Shown piece by piece: positions 1 to 7,780 of a stretch of DNA of 64,000 nucleotides. The position numbers were made by a program, and so were the translations under genes. Numbering within the stretch: the stretch's first letter is position 1; every line of letters starts with the position of its first letter. The notes below the pieces were generated by a model that was not told where the DNA came from, did no database searches, and saw only the letters and a program-made list of their open reading frames with translations. The DNA comes from Kiloniellaceae bacterium (GTDB taxonomy: Bacteria > Pseudomonadota > Alphaproteobacteria > Kiloniellales > J153): positions 32,099-96,098 of the forward strand of contig JAJFGL010000037.1 of the NCBI GenBank assembly GCA_021776135.1, read 5' to 3'.

Positions 1-1
1 G

Positions 2-316
2 GAGACCGGCGTTCAGCTCGTGCGCAGCTATGAAAGCGGCGGGCGCAGCTTCACCCGCGAGGTAACCAAGCCGGTGGCGGGCAGTGTGCAGCTTTTCCTG
101 GACGGCGTACCCCTGGCCTCCAGTACCGATACCGCGACCGGCATGGTCAGCTTCGCCGCCTTGCCGGGCGGCTCGCCGCAAGCCGTGTTAAGCGCCGACT
201 TCGCCTTCGACGTGCCGGTGCGCTTCGATACGGACAACCTGGAAATACGCCAGGTCACCCACGCCCGCGACGCGGTGCAATCTCTGCCCATCGTCGAAAT
301 TCGCGACATCGCATGA
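2..316 (+). CDS. DUF2460 tail protein (GTA g12-like), C-terminal part
   Basis: The frame is open from the window edge, so only about the last 104 residues are visible and the true start lies upstream. The visible part carries the pattern of the DUF2460 family C-terminus: a Y-E-S-G-G stretch, a K-P-V-A-G-S-V strand, and an FDVPVRFDTDNLE block followed by a P-I-V-E-I-R-D end. In the Rhodobacter capsulatus gene transfer agent the equivalent gene (g12) lies just upstream of the DUF2163, NlpC/P60 and hub genes, and the same order is seen here. The stop overlaps the next start as ATGA, indicating translational coupling. Its role is inferred to be a distal tail/baseplate structural component. Confidence 0.85.
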   Translation, partial: ETGVQLVRSYESGGRSFTREVTKPVAGSVQLFLDGVPLASSTDTATGMVSFAALPGGSPQAVLSADFAFDVPVRFDTDNLEIRQVTHARDAVQSLPIVEIRDIA

Positions 317-1401
317 AGACCATCAGTCCCGAGTTGACCGCGCACCTGGCCGGCGCCGCGCTCACGCTCGCCACCTGCTGGAAGATAGAGCGCCGCGACG
401 GCGTTGTCCTCGGTTTCACCTCTCACGACCGCGACTTGACGTTCGACTTACTGGACGGCGGCGGGCCGCTCGCCTATGTGGCGGCCAGCGGCTTCACCCG
501 CAGTAACATCGCCGGCCTGGCCGGTTTCGCGGCCGACAATCTGGATGTGGAAGGGGTTCTGGATTCCGCCGCCATCACCCTGGAGGATCTGCGGGCAGGG
601 CGTTACGACTTTGCCGAAATCAAGGTCTTCGAGGTCAATTACACAGACCTTGGCCAAGGCGCCTTGAAGCTGCGCCGGGGCCAGGTCGGCCAGACCCGCG
701 CCGAGGGCCAGGTGTTCGTCGCCGAACTGCGCGGTCTGGCCGAGCGTTACAGCCAAGAGATCGGCGAGCTCTACAGCCCCTCGTGCCGGGCCGATTTGGG
801 CGATGAGCGTTGCGGCGTCCGCCTGCCGCCGCCTGCTTGGCAGGCCAGTACCGCTTATACGCTCCCCCAGGTGCGCGACGCGGGCACGGGATCGGTTGTG
901 CGTCCCTCGGCCTTCAACGATCGGCACTTCCGCTGCGTCCAGGCCGGCGCCAGCGGCGGCGCCGAACCGGCCTGGAACCTTAGTCTGGGTGGCCAAACCC
1001 TGGACGGCGGCGCGATTTGGGAAACCGGACGGGCCCTCACAATCGAGGCCACGGTCGCCGCGGTCACCGACAATCGCGCCTTTACGCTGAGCTATGGCGG
1101 CGATGCGCCCGATGCGCTTCTGACCGGCGGCGTCTTGACCTTCACGGCCCTCGCCAGCCCGGCGCCCGCGAACCTCGATCTTAAGATGGAGGTGAAGTCA
1201 TGGAACTTGGCGGCCAAGGCCATGACTCTGTTCCTGCCCATGCCCTTCGACGTTGCGCCGGGCGATAGCGTGAGCATCTCGGCGGGCTGCGACAAGTCGC
1301 TCGCCGTATGCCGCGACACCTTCGACAACTTGCTCAATTTCCGCGGCGAGCCTTACGTGCCGGGTAACGACCTTTTGCTGCGTACGCCCGATGCCCGCTA
1401 G
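313..1401 (+). CDS. DUF2163/phage BR0599 tail protein (GTA g13-like) with inserted module
   Basis: This 362-residue protein starts with a DUF2163 domain (roughly 1-165) and ends with a BR0599-type domain (about 295-355, with the GCDKS, CRDTF and NFRGEPYVPGND signatures). The family member in the R. capsulatus GTA is nearer 300 residues. The extra length is residues about 175-239, a Trp-rich module (PAWQAST, FRCVQAGASGG, EPAWN, DGGAIWE) resembling small beta modules found in phage tail and carbohydrate-binding proteins. It is expected to be part of the tail tip/hub that binds or penetrates the host envelope. It overlaps the DUF2460 gene by 4 bases and the NlpC/P60 gene by 11 bases, so the three are translated as a block. 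Confidence 0.87.
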   Translation: MKTISPELTAHLAGAALTLATCWKIERRDGVVLGFTSHDRDLTFDLLDGGGPLAYVAASGFTRSNIAGLAGFAADNLDVEGVLDSAAITLEDLRAGRYDFAEIKVFEVNYTDLGQGALKLRRGQVGQTRAEGQVFVAELRGLAERYSQEIGELYSPSCRADLGDERCGVRLPPPAWQASTAYTLPQVRDAGTGSVVRPSAFNDRHFRCVQAGASGGAEPAWNLSLGGQTLDGGAIWETGRALTIEATVAAVTDNRAFTLSYGGDAPDALLTGGVLTFTALASPAPANLDLKMEVKSWNLAAKAMTLFLPMPFDVAPGDSVSISAGCDKSLAVCRDTFDNLLNFRGEPYVPGNDLLLRTPDAR

Positions 1402-1810
1402 ATCCGACCTGGTGATCGAGGCGCGGCGCTGGATCGGCACTCCATGGGTTCCGGCCGGGTCCGAGCGAGGGGTGGGGGCGAACTGCCTGGGGTTCCTGGC
1501 CGGGGTCGCGCGTAATCTCGGATTGAGCGACTTGGCCGGCGCCTTCATGCCCTATCGCGGCCATGCCGCGCCGCCGACCTCCAAGACCCTGTTGCTGGGT
1601 CTGCGCCGGCATCTGCGGCGCTGGCCCTTGGCGGCGGCCGCGCCCGGCGACTTGTTGCTGTTCGATCTGGGCGCGGGCCTGCGCCATGTCGCCATGTTGA
1701 GCGCCCAGGACACCATCGTCCATGCCCATCAGGCTCAAGGGAAGGTAGTCGAACAGCGCCTGGCCTGGGCGCCGCACAGCGCCTACCGCATTCCCGGATT
1801 ATTAGATTAG
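1391..1810 (+). CDS. NlpC/P60 tail-associated peptidase (GTA g14-like)
   Basis: This 139-residue protein is the phage-type NlpC/P60 cysteine peptidase that sits between the DUF2163 and hub genes in alphaproteobacterial GTAs. The nucleophile is Cys32 in GANCLGFL. The partner His is probably His99 in GLRHVAML, with further His residues at IVHAHQ. The residue before the catalytic Cys is Asn, where many relatives have Asp. The protein is expected to cut peptidoglycan stem peptides during DNA delivery. The ATG at 1391 lies inside the previous gene, so coupling is likely. It is full length for the family and has no signal peptide, as expected for a virion component. Confidence 0.88.
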   Translation: MPARSDLVIEARRWIGTPWVPAGSERGVGANCLGFLAGVARNLGLSDLAGAFMPYRGHAAPPTSKTLLLGLRRHLRRWPLAAAAPGDLLLFDLGAGLRHVAMLSAQDTIVHAHQAQGKVVEQRLAWAPHSAYRIPGLLD

Positions 1811-1828
1811 GACCGAGGAGCGACGCAC

Positions 1829-4800
1829 ATGGCGACTTTAGCACTCAGCCTGGGCGGCGCCGTGGCGGGCGGTCTTATCGGTGGGCCGACTGGCGTTCAG
1901 GCGGGTTTTCTCGCCGGGCAGTTCGCGGGCAATGTCATATTCGGCAACGGCGACGATCGTATCGCCGAAGGGCCGCGTTTGACCGACTTAACGGTCACAT
2001 CTTCCACATACGGCCGGCCGATCCCTATTATATATGGTAGTTTCCGTCTTGGCGGTAATGTCGTCTGGTCGCCGGGGATAAAGGAGCTTCGTCAGGAGCA
2101 AACCCAAGGCGGCAAGGGCGGCGGGGCGGCGCAAACAAGCGTAACCTTCCGCTATACCGCCGACTTCCGCATAGCCTTGTGCGAAGGGCCGATTCAAGCG
2201 GTCTTGCGGGTTTGGGCCGATGGTAAATTGATCGTCGATTTCACCGGCATGGCGCCCGTGTTCGGCGGCAAGATACGCCAGGCTCAAATGCGGGTTTACC
2301 TGGGCGGCGAAGCGCAGCAACCGGATCCGGCGGAACAGGCCGACCGCGGAATCGAGAATGCCCCCGCTTATCGCGGCCAGGCCGGGATCGTGTTCGAAAA
2401 TCTGCCTCTTGAAGACTTCGGCAACCGCATACCGCAGATCACGGCGGAGATCGCGACCGCCGCCAACGAAACCTTCCCGACCGCCAGTGCGGCGACCTTC
2501 GCCACGCCGATCACGCAACTGGCGCGTTGGAGCCACGATCGCCGGTTCCTCTACACGCTCTCGACCGATGGGGTCGCTACCAAGTGGGATGTGGCCGAGC
2601 GCCGGCAGTCGGTTGGCAAGGATATCGGTGTCGGGGAAGCCTTCTGTCCCGGACTTGACCGCGACGGAAACCTGTATTCCGGGAACGGATTTGGCAAAGT
2701 CGTGAAGTATGACGATTCTTGGACCCAAATCGGCATTTCACCCACGGCGATGACGCAGAACTTCGCCAATCTTATCGTCGCCGGCCAAGCCGGATTCGAG
2801 CGTGTTATCGCTCAAGGCTTAACCGGGAATATTGGAATATTTTCCGCGACAACGCAGAAGCTTCTCAACGAGCTTAAGCTTTCGGATTTTGCCGCACCGA
2901 CCGCCGGCACCTACCGGGCGACACTGGACCGCAACGGCATGGCGGCCGATGCGGAGGGTTTCGTCTGGACCCTGGTGGTCGATGGCGCGGCCGATGGATA
3001 TCTTTTCAAGATCGATCCCGGCATAGGATCGGTGCGCGAGCGCCATGTCCTAACCGGAAAGAACGGGGCGCGCTACCTATCCTATGACGAAACGACCAAT
3101 AGTCTGATCGTCGAGGAAAGCGGTGCGGCCGGTCTATTTCGCTTTAGCCTCGACACCTTAACCATCGACGCCAGCTTGGCTGTCGTTCTGAACGCGACCG
3201 TCGATAACCGCACTCAGTATTGTAATGGTCCCTTGGGAGGGCGGTTATGGTTGCAGGCAACGACGATCGCCTTCGAGATCGATACCGCCAGTTTCACGGT
3301 CCTGCGCATCGTATCTATTACGAGCTGGCCCACGATCCCGCCGGTGCAGCAGATGGTTTACGATGCCTTGAACAACGCACATATCTGGTTCGATGCTTTT
3401 CCCTCGACGCTGTACTGGGCCTATCTCGACCGTCAAACCGGTTTAACGGTTACTCTGGGCGGTATTGTCGACGATGTCTCTAGCCGGGTCGGGCTCACCC
3501 CGCTCGGCGATCTCGATACCTCGGCGCTTGGCGGCGCCGTGACTGGATTTGCGATCACGGATCGTATGAGCGCGCGGGCGGCCTTGGAGCCCTTGGCAAG
3601 CGCCTATTTCTTCGATGCGCGGGAAGAAGATTTCAAGGTCGTCATGTTGGCGCGCGGCGGCGCGCCGGTGGTCACGATCCCTGAATCGGATCTTGGCGCC
3701 CGGGCTTTTGGCGACACCGGTTTCGTGCCCTTGCTGGGGGAGGAACGTATCCAGGAGATTGAACTGCCCCGGCGTATAGATGTGACCTACGCCGACCCGT
3801 CCCTGGATTATCAAACCAACACTCAGTTCTTTCAGCGCGTGCGTGAGGCGGTCGCCACACGGGCCCTCAAGGTCATCCGTCTGCCCCTCGCCCTGAGCGA
3901 AGCAGAGGCCGCGCAACGGGTCGAGAAGGTCGGTTTCCAAACCTGGCAGGCGCGCACCCCTTACGACCTGCGCGTTTCGCGAAAACATGCCCGGATCAGC
4001 GCCGGTGATGTCATCAGCGTGACCGCCAAGGGCGCCACCGCCAGCTTACGGGTCGAGTCCCTTGACTATGGGGCCGATGGGGTGATCCGTGTACGCGGCG
4101 TGTCCGAGGATGCTGTTGTCTACGATAGTTCGGCGGCCGGCGTCGCGGGCCTGGGGGTTCCGGCGCAATCCATTGCCCTGGCCGGACCTACGGCATTTTT
4201 CCTCATGGATACGCCGCTTCTGCGCGACGCGGAGGAGGGCTTGGGGATCTACGCCGCCGCCGGCGCCTTGGGGACGGAAACCTGGCCCGGCGTTTCGATA
4301 TTGAAGTCGGCCAATGGCGAGGCCTTCGACGCGCCCTTCCTCTTCGTGCCGGGCACCCGCAATGCGGTTCATGGCGCCAGCGAAACCATACTGCCGGATC
4401 ATGGCGCCCGCACCTGGGATCGCGTTAATTCCTTGACCCTGCGTCTGGCGCGCGGCGCCTTGGTTTCGGTCAGCGAGGCGGACGTCTTGAATGGCGCCAA
4501 TGCTCTGTTGATCGGCGATGAAATCATTCAGTTCGCCGGCGCCAATCTCAACGCCGACGGGTCTTATACACTGGATACATTACTGCGCGGAAGACGCGGC
4601 ACCGAGTGGGCGGCCGGCGGCCATGGCCTGGGGGAAAGGGCCGTACTGCTCAGCGATGCAAGCTTGAGTCGCGTCAATCTGCCCGATACCGATGTGGGGG
4701 CGGTACGCTTCTACAAGGGCGTGACCTTGGGCGGCCCGGTGAGCGAGGGAACGCAGAAAACATTCACTCTTATCGGGCGTTCCCTCATGCCTTACGCCCC

Positions 4801-5152
4801 GGTCGATATTCGTGGCGCGCAAAGCGGATCGCCTAGCGACTGGACCCTAACCTGGCAAAGACGCACGCGCCTGGGCGGCGCCTGGAAGGACGCGGTCGAT
4901 GTGCCTCTCGGCGAGGAAAGCGAAGCCTATGAGGTCGATATCCTGAATGGACCGGCGGTCGTGCGCACCATAACCGCCGTGGCTTCCAGCGGCGGCTCGC
5001 TTGTCACGCCCAGCACCCGGCAAGCCGTGTATTCAGGCGCGGATCAGATCGCCGATCTTGGCGGCGAGCAAGCCTCGCTCAGCCTTCGCGTTTATCAAAT
5101 GAGCGCGACGCTGGGACGCGGATTTCCCGGATCGGCCGTGGTTGCCGGATGA
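1829..5152 (+). CDS. Tail hub / host-specificity protein (GTA g15-like) with inserted beta-propeller-like region
   Basis: A 1107-residue protein preceded by a good ribosome-binding site (GAGGAG at 1815-1820). The first about 50 residues are Gly/Ala-rich and hydrophobic, followed by the conserved phage-tail N-region (YGRPIPIIYGSFRLGG, ADGKLI, FENLPLEDFGNRIPQ). Residues about 224-548 look unlike that family: they contain repeated strands such as HDRRFLYTLSTDGVATKWD, DRDGNLYSGNGFGKVVKYD and DAEGFVWTLVVDG, typical of WD/NHL/PQQ beta-propeller blades. The C-terminal half (about 560-800) matches the Phage-tail_3 type (RIDVTYADPSLDYQ), then a variable tip. The R. capsulatus homologue carries a TIM-barrel domain in the middle; here that position seems to hold the propeller. 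The inferred job is a baseplate hub and receptor-binding protein. Confidence 0.85.
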   Translation: MATLALSLGGAVAGGLIGGPTGVQAGFLAGQFAGNVIFGNGDDRIAEGPRLTDLTVTSSTYGRPIPIIYGSFRLGGNVVWSPGIKELRQEQTQGGKGGGAAQTSVTFRYTADFRIALCEGPIQAVLRVWADGKLIVDFTGMAPVFGGKIRQAQMRVYLGGEAQQPDPAEQADRGIENAPAYRGQAGIVFENLPLEDFGNRIPQITAEIATAANETFPTASAATFATPITQLARWSHDRRFLYTLSTDGVATKWDVAERRQSVGKDIGVGEAFCPGLDRDGNLYSGNGFGKVVKYDDSWTQIGISPTAMTQNFANLIVAGQAGFERVIAQGLTGNIGIFSATTQKLLNELKLSDFAAPTAGTYRATLDRNGMAADAEGFVWTLVVDGAADGYLFKIDPGIGSVRERHVLTGKNGARYLSYDETTNSLIVEESGAAGLFRFSLDTLTIDASLAVVLNATVDNRTQYCNGPLGGRLWLQATTIAFEIDTASFTVLRIVSITSWPTIPPVQQMVYDALNNAHIWFDAFPSTLYWAYLDRQTGLTVTLGGIVDDVSSRVGLTPLGDLDTSALGGAVTGFAITDRMSARAALEPLASAYFFDAREEDFKVVMLARGGAPVVTIPESDLGARAFGDTGFVPLLGEERIQEIELPRRIDVTYADPSLDYQTNTQFFQRVREAVATRALKVIRLPLALSEAEAAQRVEKVGFQTWQARTPYDLRVSRKHARISAGDVISVTAKGATASLRVESLDYGADGVIRVRGVSEDAVVYDSSAAGVAGLGVPAQSIALAGPTAFFLMDTPLLRDAEEGLGIYAAAGALGTETWPGVSILKSANGEAFDAPFLFVPGTRNAVHGASETILPDHGARTWDRVNSLTLRLARGALVSVSEADVLNGANALLIGDEIIQFAGANLNADGSYTLDTLLRGRRGTEWAAGGHGLGERAVLLSDASLSRVNLPDTDVGAVRFYKGVTLGGPVSEGTQKTFTLIGRSLMPYAPVDIRGAQSGSPSDWTLTWQRRTRLGGAWKDAVDVPLGEESEAYEVDILNGPAVVRTITAVASSGGSLVTPSTRQAVYSGADQIADLGGEQASLSLRVYQMSATLGRGFPGSAVVAG

Positions 5153-5173
5153 GCTATTAGGAGCAGATTGGCC

Positions 5174-5587
5174 ATGACAAATCTCGACAACCTCGGCACC
5201 CATGCGGACGGTGCCTTGATCGCGCAATCGCAAGCGCAGAAGGAGGTAACCTCCAACGCGCTCGACAATCTGCTGTCCAATGCGACGCAAGCGGCCTTGA
5301 GCGTGACCATCGCCGACGGCATCGGTTCCCCGACCGCCGCCGAGCGTAGCTTGAGCAACGATGAGTTCTTCGGGAATTTCCTTTTTTCCCTGACCGGCAC
5401 GCCCAGCCTAGCCTTCGATGTGATCATCCCGGCCTCTGGCGGGCACTGTTTCGCGGTGGTCAATCAAACCGGGCAAACCGCGACGCTGCGGGCCGGTGCC
5501 GGGGCTAGCGTGGCGGTCGCCACGGCCACCGCGCGTTTATTGCACAGCGACGGCACCGACGTGATCGCCCTCGCCCCGGCAGGCTAG
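5174..5587 (+). CDS. DUF2793-like tail-end protein
   Basis: About 137 residues. The N-terminus contains ALIAQSQAQKEVTSNALDNL, which matches the SQAQK-V-T-N signature at the start of DUF2793 proteins; these follow the hub gene in alphaproteobacterial GTAs and prophages. The C-terminal half (AVVNQTGQTATLRAGAG) resembles beta-rich phage tail-fibre ends. I chose ATG 5174 because AGGAG at 5160-5164 is well spaced from it; a TTG at 5168 is the alternative. The stop codon TAG (5585-5587) lies inside the CTAG flank of an inverted-repeat element, see the entry at 5584-5851. The inferred role is a fibre or adhesin subunit on the tail. Confidence 0.75.
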   Translation: MTNLDNLGTHADGALIAQSQAQKEVTSNALDNLLSNATQAALSVTIADGIGSPTAAERSLSNDEFFGNFLFSLTGTPSLAFDVIIPASGGHCFAVVNQTGQTATLRAGAGASVAVATATARLLHSDGTDVIALAPAG

Positions 5588-5851
5588 AGCCCTTTCCGAT
5601 CATACAGCCTCATTTGACCGGTTTTTCGCGTCTGCTGGCAAGGCGCGGTTCGCGCCGCGGTCTTTATGACAGCAAGCGATCCGCAACGACGTCCAGCGGG
5701 CGCGAAAAACCGGCCTGCGGTGGGCCATATCCGCCCATCGGCGTCGCTTCGCCGCTTGTCCGATGCCCCACATCGCGCGGCGCGCCGAAGCTTAACCGAG
5801 TGAACGAATCTGGCCCATCAAATGGGTCTGTATGATCGGAAAGGGCTCTAG
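5584..5851. mobile_element. MITE-like inverted-repeat element with CTAG (or TA) flanking duplication
   Basis: Positions 5584-5607 are the perfect reverse complement of 5828-5851 (24 bp). The match extends to 5617/5818 with two mismatches, giving 34-bp arms. Both ends carry CTAG (5584-5587 and 5848-5851). If CTAG is a target duplication, the element proper is about 260 bp and begins AGCCC; if TA is the target, it begins GAGCCC. Inside are further hairpins: 5618-5638 with 5693-5713 (few mismatches), 5642-5647 with 5651-5656, and 5736-5741 with 5760-5765. No transposase is encoded. Removing the element and one CTAG copy rejoins the stop of the upstream gene to the start of the downstream gene with about three bases between them. 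It is probably a non-autonomous element mobilised by an IS5- or IS630-type transposase (inference). Confidence 0.7.
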
Positions 5852-5854
5852 GCC

Positions 5855-6094
5855 ATGGCGCAACCCACCCACAGCGATCTCTTCGCCGAAATCTCGTCCT
5901 TGCGCGCGTTTGCCGAGACTGAGCTCAAGAACTTGAGCCAGCGCATGGTGCAGGTCGAAATCACGCAACGCGAGCTGGTAAACGTGGCGACACAAGGAAA
6001 GACGGGCTTGCGTGTATTCCTGTGGCTCGGAGGTTTTCTAACCGCCGGCGCCACGGTGCTCACCGCGATCTGGAGCGATCTCTTCGGACGCTAA
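5855..6094 (+). CDS. Small membrane protein with coiled coil and C-terminal TM (phage-associated, holin-like?)
   Basis: A 79-residue protein not recognised by family. Residues about 8-45 form an amphipathic, probably coiled-coil helix (SLRAFAETELKNLSQRMVQVE), and residues about 52-72 form one transmembrane segment (VFLWLGGFLTAGATVLTAIW). Small proteins of this build are common next to lysis genes at the end of tail modules, so a holin or holin accessory is possible, but no lysin is adjacent. The start codon lies 3 bases beyond the inverted-repeat element, which has displaced its former upstream neighbour. No strong ribosome-binding site is visible, so it may have relied on coupling to the upstream gene before the insertion. 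Confidence 0.55.
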   Translation: MAQPTHSDLFAEISSLRAFAETELKNLSQRMVQVEITQRELVNVATQGKTGLRVFLWLGGFLTAGATVLTAIWSDLFGR

Positions 6095-6112
6095 CTCAAT
6101 CGGAGGACCACA

Positions 6113-6379
6113 ATGATGCGCTTTTTCTCATCGGCGCGCCTCGCCGGCGTGCTTCTGGGCAGTTTCCTGATGTTTGGATGTACGACCGGTCAACGGCTCT
6201 CCGTGGACAGCGGCCTTCTAAGCGCGCAACGGGTAAAGGACACCGAGGCGCGGGTCTTGAAAGCCTCGGTATGCGCGATGTCCATTGGCGCCTACTACCG
6301 TATCAACAGAGAAATCGAACGCCGGGCGCTATTCATCCTCTGCGGTGGATTGGATGGCCGCCCTGACTTGCGTTTGTAA
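6113..6379 (+). CDS. Small lipoprotein at the end of the tail cluster
   Basis: An 88-residue protein with a lipoprotein signal peptide: positive N-end (MMRFFSSAR), hydrophobic stretch and lipobox LMFGC with Cys23 as the predicted lipidated residue. The mature part (about 65 residues) is not recognised and contains two further Cys. GGAGGA at 6102-6107 serves either ATG 6113 or ATG 6116. It follows the small membrane gene by 18 bases, so the two are likely cotranscribed. Position and build could suit an Rz1-like spanin, but the mature region is not Pro-rich as Rz1 usually is, so this stays speculative. It converges on ispB, 13 bases away. Confidence 0.6.
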   Translation: MMRFFSSARLAGVLLGSFLMFGCTTGQRLSVDSGLLSAQRVKDTEARVLKASVCAMSIGAYYRINREIERRALFILCGGLDGRPDLRL

Positions 6380-6392
6380 TCTGAAAGCCGCG

Positions 6393-7415
6393 CTAATATG
6401 CGCGCTCCACGCAAAAGTCGATGAGCTCAAGCATCTCCTGCTTAATCGGCGACTCGGGGAAGACCGCCAGCGCCTCGCGCGCGTCGGAGGCGTAGGCCCG
6501 CGCATAGGCCGCCGTGTCCTTCAAAACGCCATGGCGGCGCATGAGTTCGATCGCATGACCCAAGTCCGATTCCGTTTGCTCCATGTCTTCAAGGCAGCGG
6601 CGCCAAAAGGACTTTTCGGCCTCGTCCGCGCGGGCGAAAGCGAGGATCACCGGTAGGGTGATCTTGCCTTCCCGAAAATCGTCCCCAATGGTTTTGCCAA
6701 GCTCGCCCTGGCTGGCGGAATAATCGAGCAGATCGTCGATGATCTGAAAGGCGATGCCAAAGTTCCGCCCGTAACTCTCCAGCGCGCTTTCCTCATTTTC
6801 CGGGCGCTCGCTCACCACCGCGCCGATTTGGCACGCGGCGGAGAACAAGGCGGCGGTCTTCGCGCCGACCACGGACAGGTAATCTTTCTCGCTCGTCGCG
6901 GTGTCGTTGGTGGTGATGAGCTGTTGCACCTCGCCCTCGGCGATGACCGCCGAGGCATCCGAAAGTATCTTGAGAACCTTCAAGGATCCGTCGGCGACCA
7001 TGAGCTGAAACGCGCGGCTGAATAGAAAATCGCCGACCAGGACGCTAGGCTGATTTCCCCAAAGGGCGTTGGCGGTCGAGAGGCCCCGGCGTAAATTGCT
7101 TTGGTCCACCACATCGTCGTGCAGCAATGTGGCGGTATGGATAAATTCGACACAGGCGGCCAGGCGGATATGGCGCCGCCCCCGATAGGCGCACAGCCGC
7201 GCCGATGCGAGGGTCAGTATGGGGCGCAGACGCTTGCCGCCCGCGGCAACGATGTGACCCGCGAGCTGGGGAATCAGGCTGACCCGCGAGTTCATGTGCT
7301 GCAGAATCAAGCGGTTGACCGCTTGAAGATCGTCCTGGACCAAGGCGGTCAAGGGCGCGAGCCCGGATCGTGGCGCGGTCTCCTGCGCGATTTCTATGCT
7401 GGCAAACCCGGTCAA
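6393..7415 (-). CDS. ispB: Polyprenyl diphosphate synthase (octaprenyl/decaprenyl type)
   Basis: A 340-residue trans-isoprenyl diphosphate synthase making the long side chain of ubiquinone from FPP and IPP. The motifs seen are AAGGKRLRP (IPP binding), the first Asp-rich motif LLHDDVVD (Asp100, Asp101, Asp104) and the second, QIIDDLLDY, followed by GKTIGDDFREGKITLPV. The length matches the family. The start is TTG at 7415: an in-frame TGA at 7428-7430 blocks extension, there is no earlier ATG, and an AAGGAAAAGG stretch precedes it. It is divergent from the DUF2007 gene. Chain length (C40 or C50) cannot be read from the sequence with confidence; the symbol denotes the family. Confidence 0.9.
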   Translation of the reverse strand: MTGFASIEIAQETAPRSGLAPLTALVQDDLQAVNRLILQHMNSRVSLIPQLAGHIVAAGGKRLRPILTLASARLCAYRGRRHIRLAACVEFIHTATLLHDDVVDQSNLRRGLSTANALWGNQPSVLVGDFLFSRAFQLMVADGSLKVLKILSDASAVIAEGEVQQLITTNDTATSEKDYLSVVGAKTAALFSAACQIGAVVSERPENEESALESYGRNFGIAFQIIDDLLDYSASQGELGKTIGDDFREGKITLPVILAFARADEAEKSFWRRCLEDMEQTESDLGHAIELMRRHGVLKDTAAYARAYASDAREALAVFPESPIKQEMLELIDFCVERAY

Positions 7416-7564
7416 AGACCTTTTCCTTCACTTTGCCGTACTTGGTATAAAAGTAATCTTATCCCTTATTGGCTCCAAGCGTGCCATAATTCATCGAGGA
7501 TAGGTCGATCCAACCGCCGGTCAAGTCAATCGCTCACGATTGCGCACATCGCGAGAGCATTTCC

Positions 7565-7780
7565 GTGAAAAACATACTGCATACGAACGACATCGTGAAG
7601 CTTTCTTGGATTCAGGCGCTTTTGGCGGATGCCGGGGTGGAAACGGTCGTGCTGGACGTTCACACCAGCGTGATCGAAGGCTCCATCGGGGCGATTCCAC
7701 GCCGTCTGGCGGTTCTCGACGAGGATTACCCCCGGGCGCGCAGGGTGCTTGAGGAAGCCGGGGAGGATCTTCCCTCGTGA
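7565..7780 (+). CDS. DUF2007 family protein
   Basis: A 71-residue protein with the DUF2007 pattern: N-terminal N-D-I-V-K-L-S-W-I-Q-A-L-L-A-D-A-G, a central variable strand, then R-R-L-A-V-L-D-E-D-Y-P-R-A-R-R-V-L-E. Such proteins are small PII-like or signal-transduction-like folds of unknown role, and in alphaproteobacteria they often precede a TrmN6-like methyltransferase, as here. It starts with GTG and its stop overlaps the next GTG start (GTGA at 7777-7780), indicating coupling. Confidence 0.85.
   Translation: MKNILHTNDIVKLSWIQALLADAGVETVVLDVHTSVIEGSIGAIPRRLAVLDEDYPRARRVLEEAGEDLPS

Noticed and set aside
5614..5835. 73-codon plus-strand frame inside the inverted-repeat element
   Set aside because: It lies wholly in palindromic sequence, has no ribosome-binding site and no recognisable family sequence.
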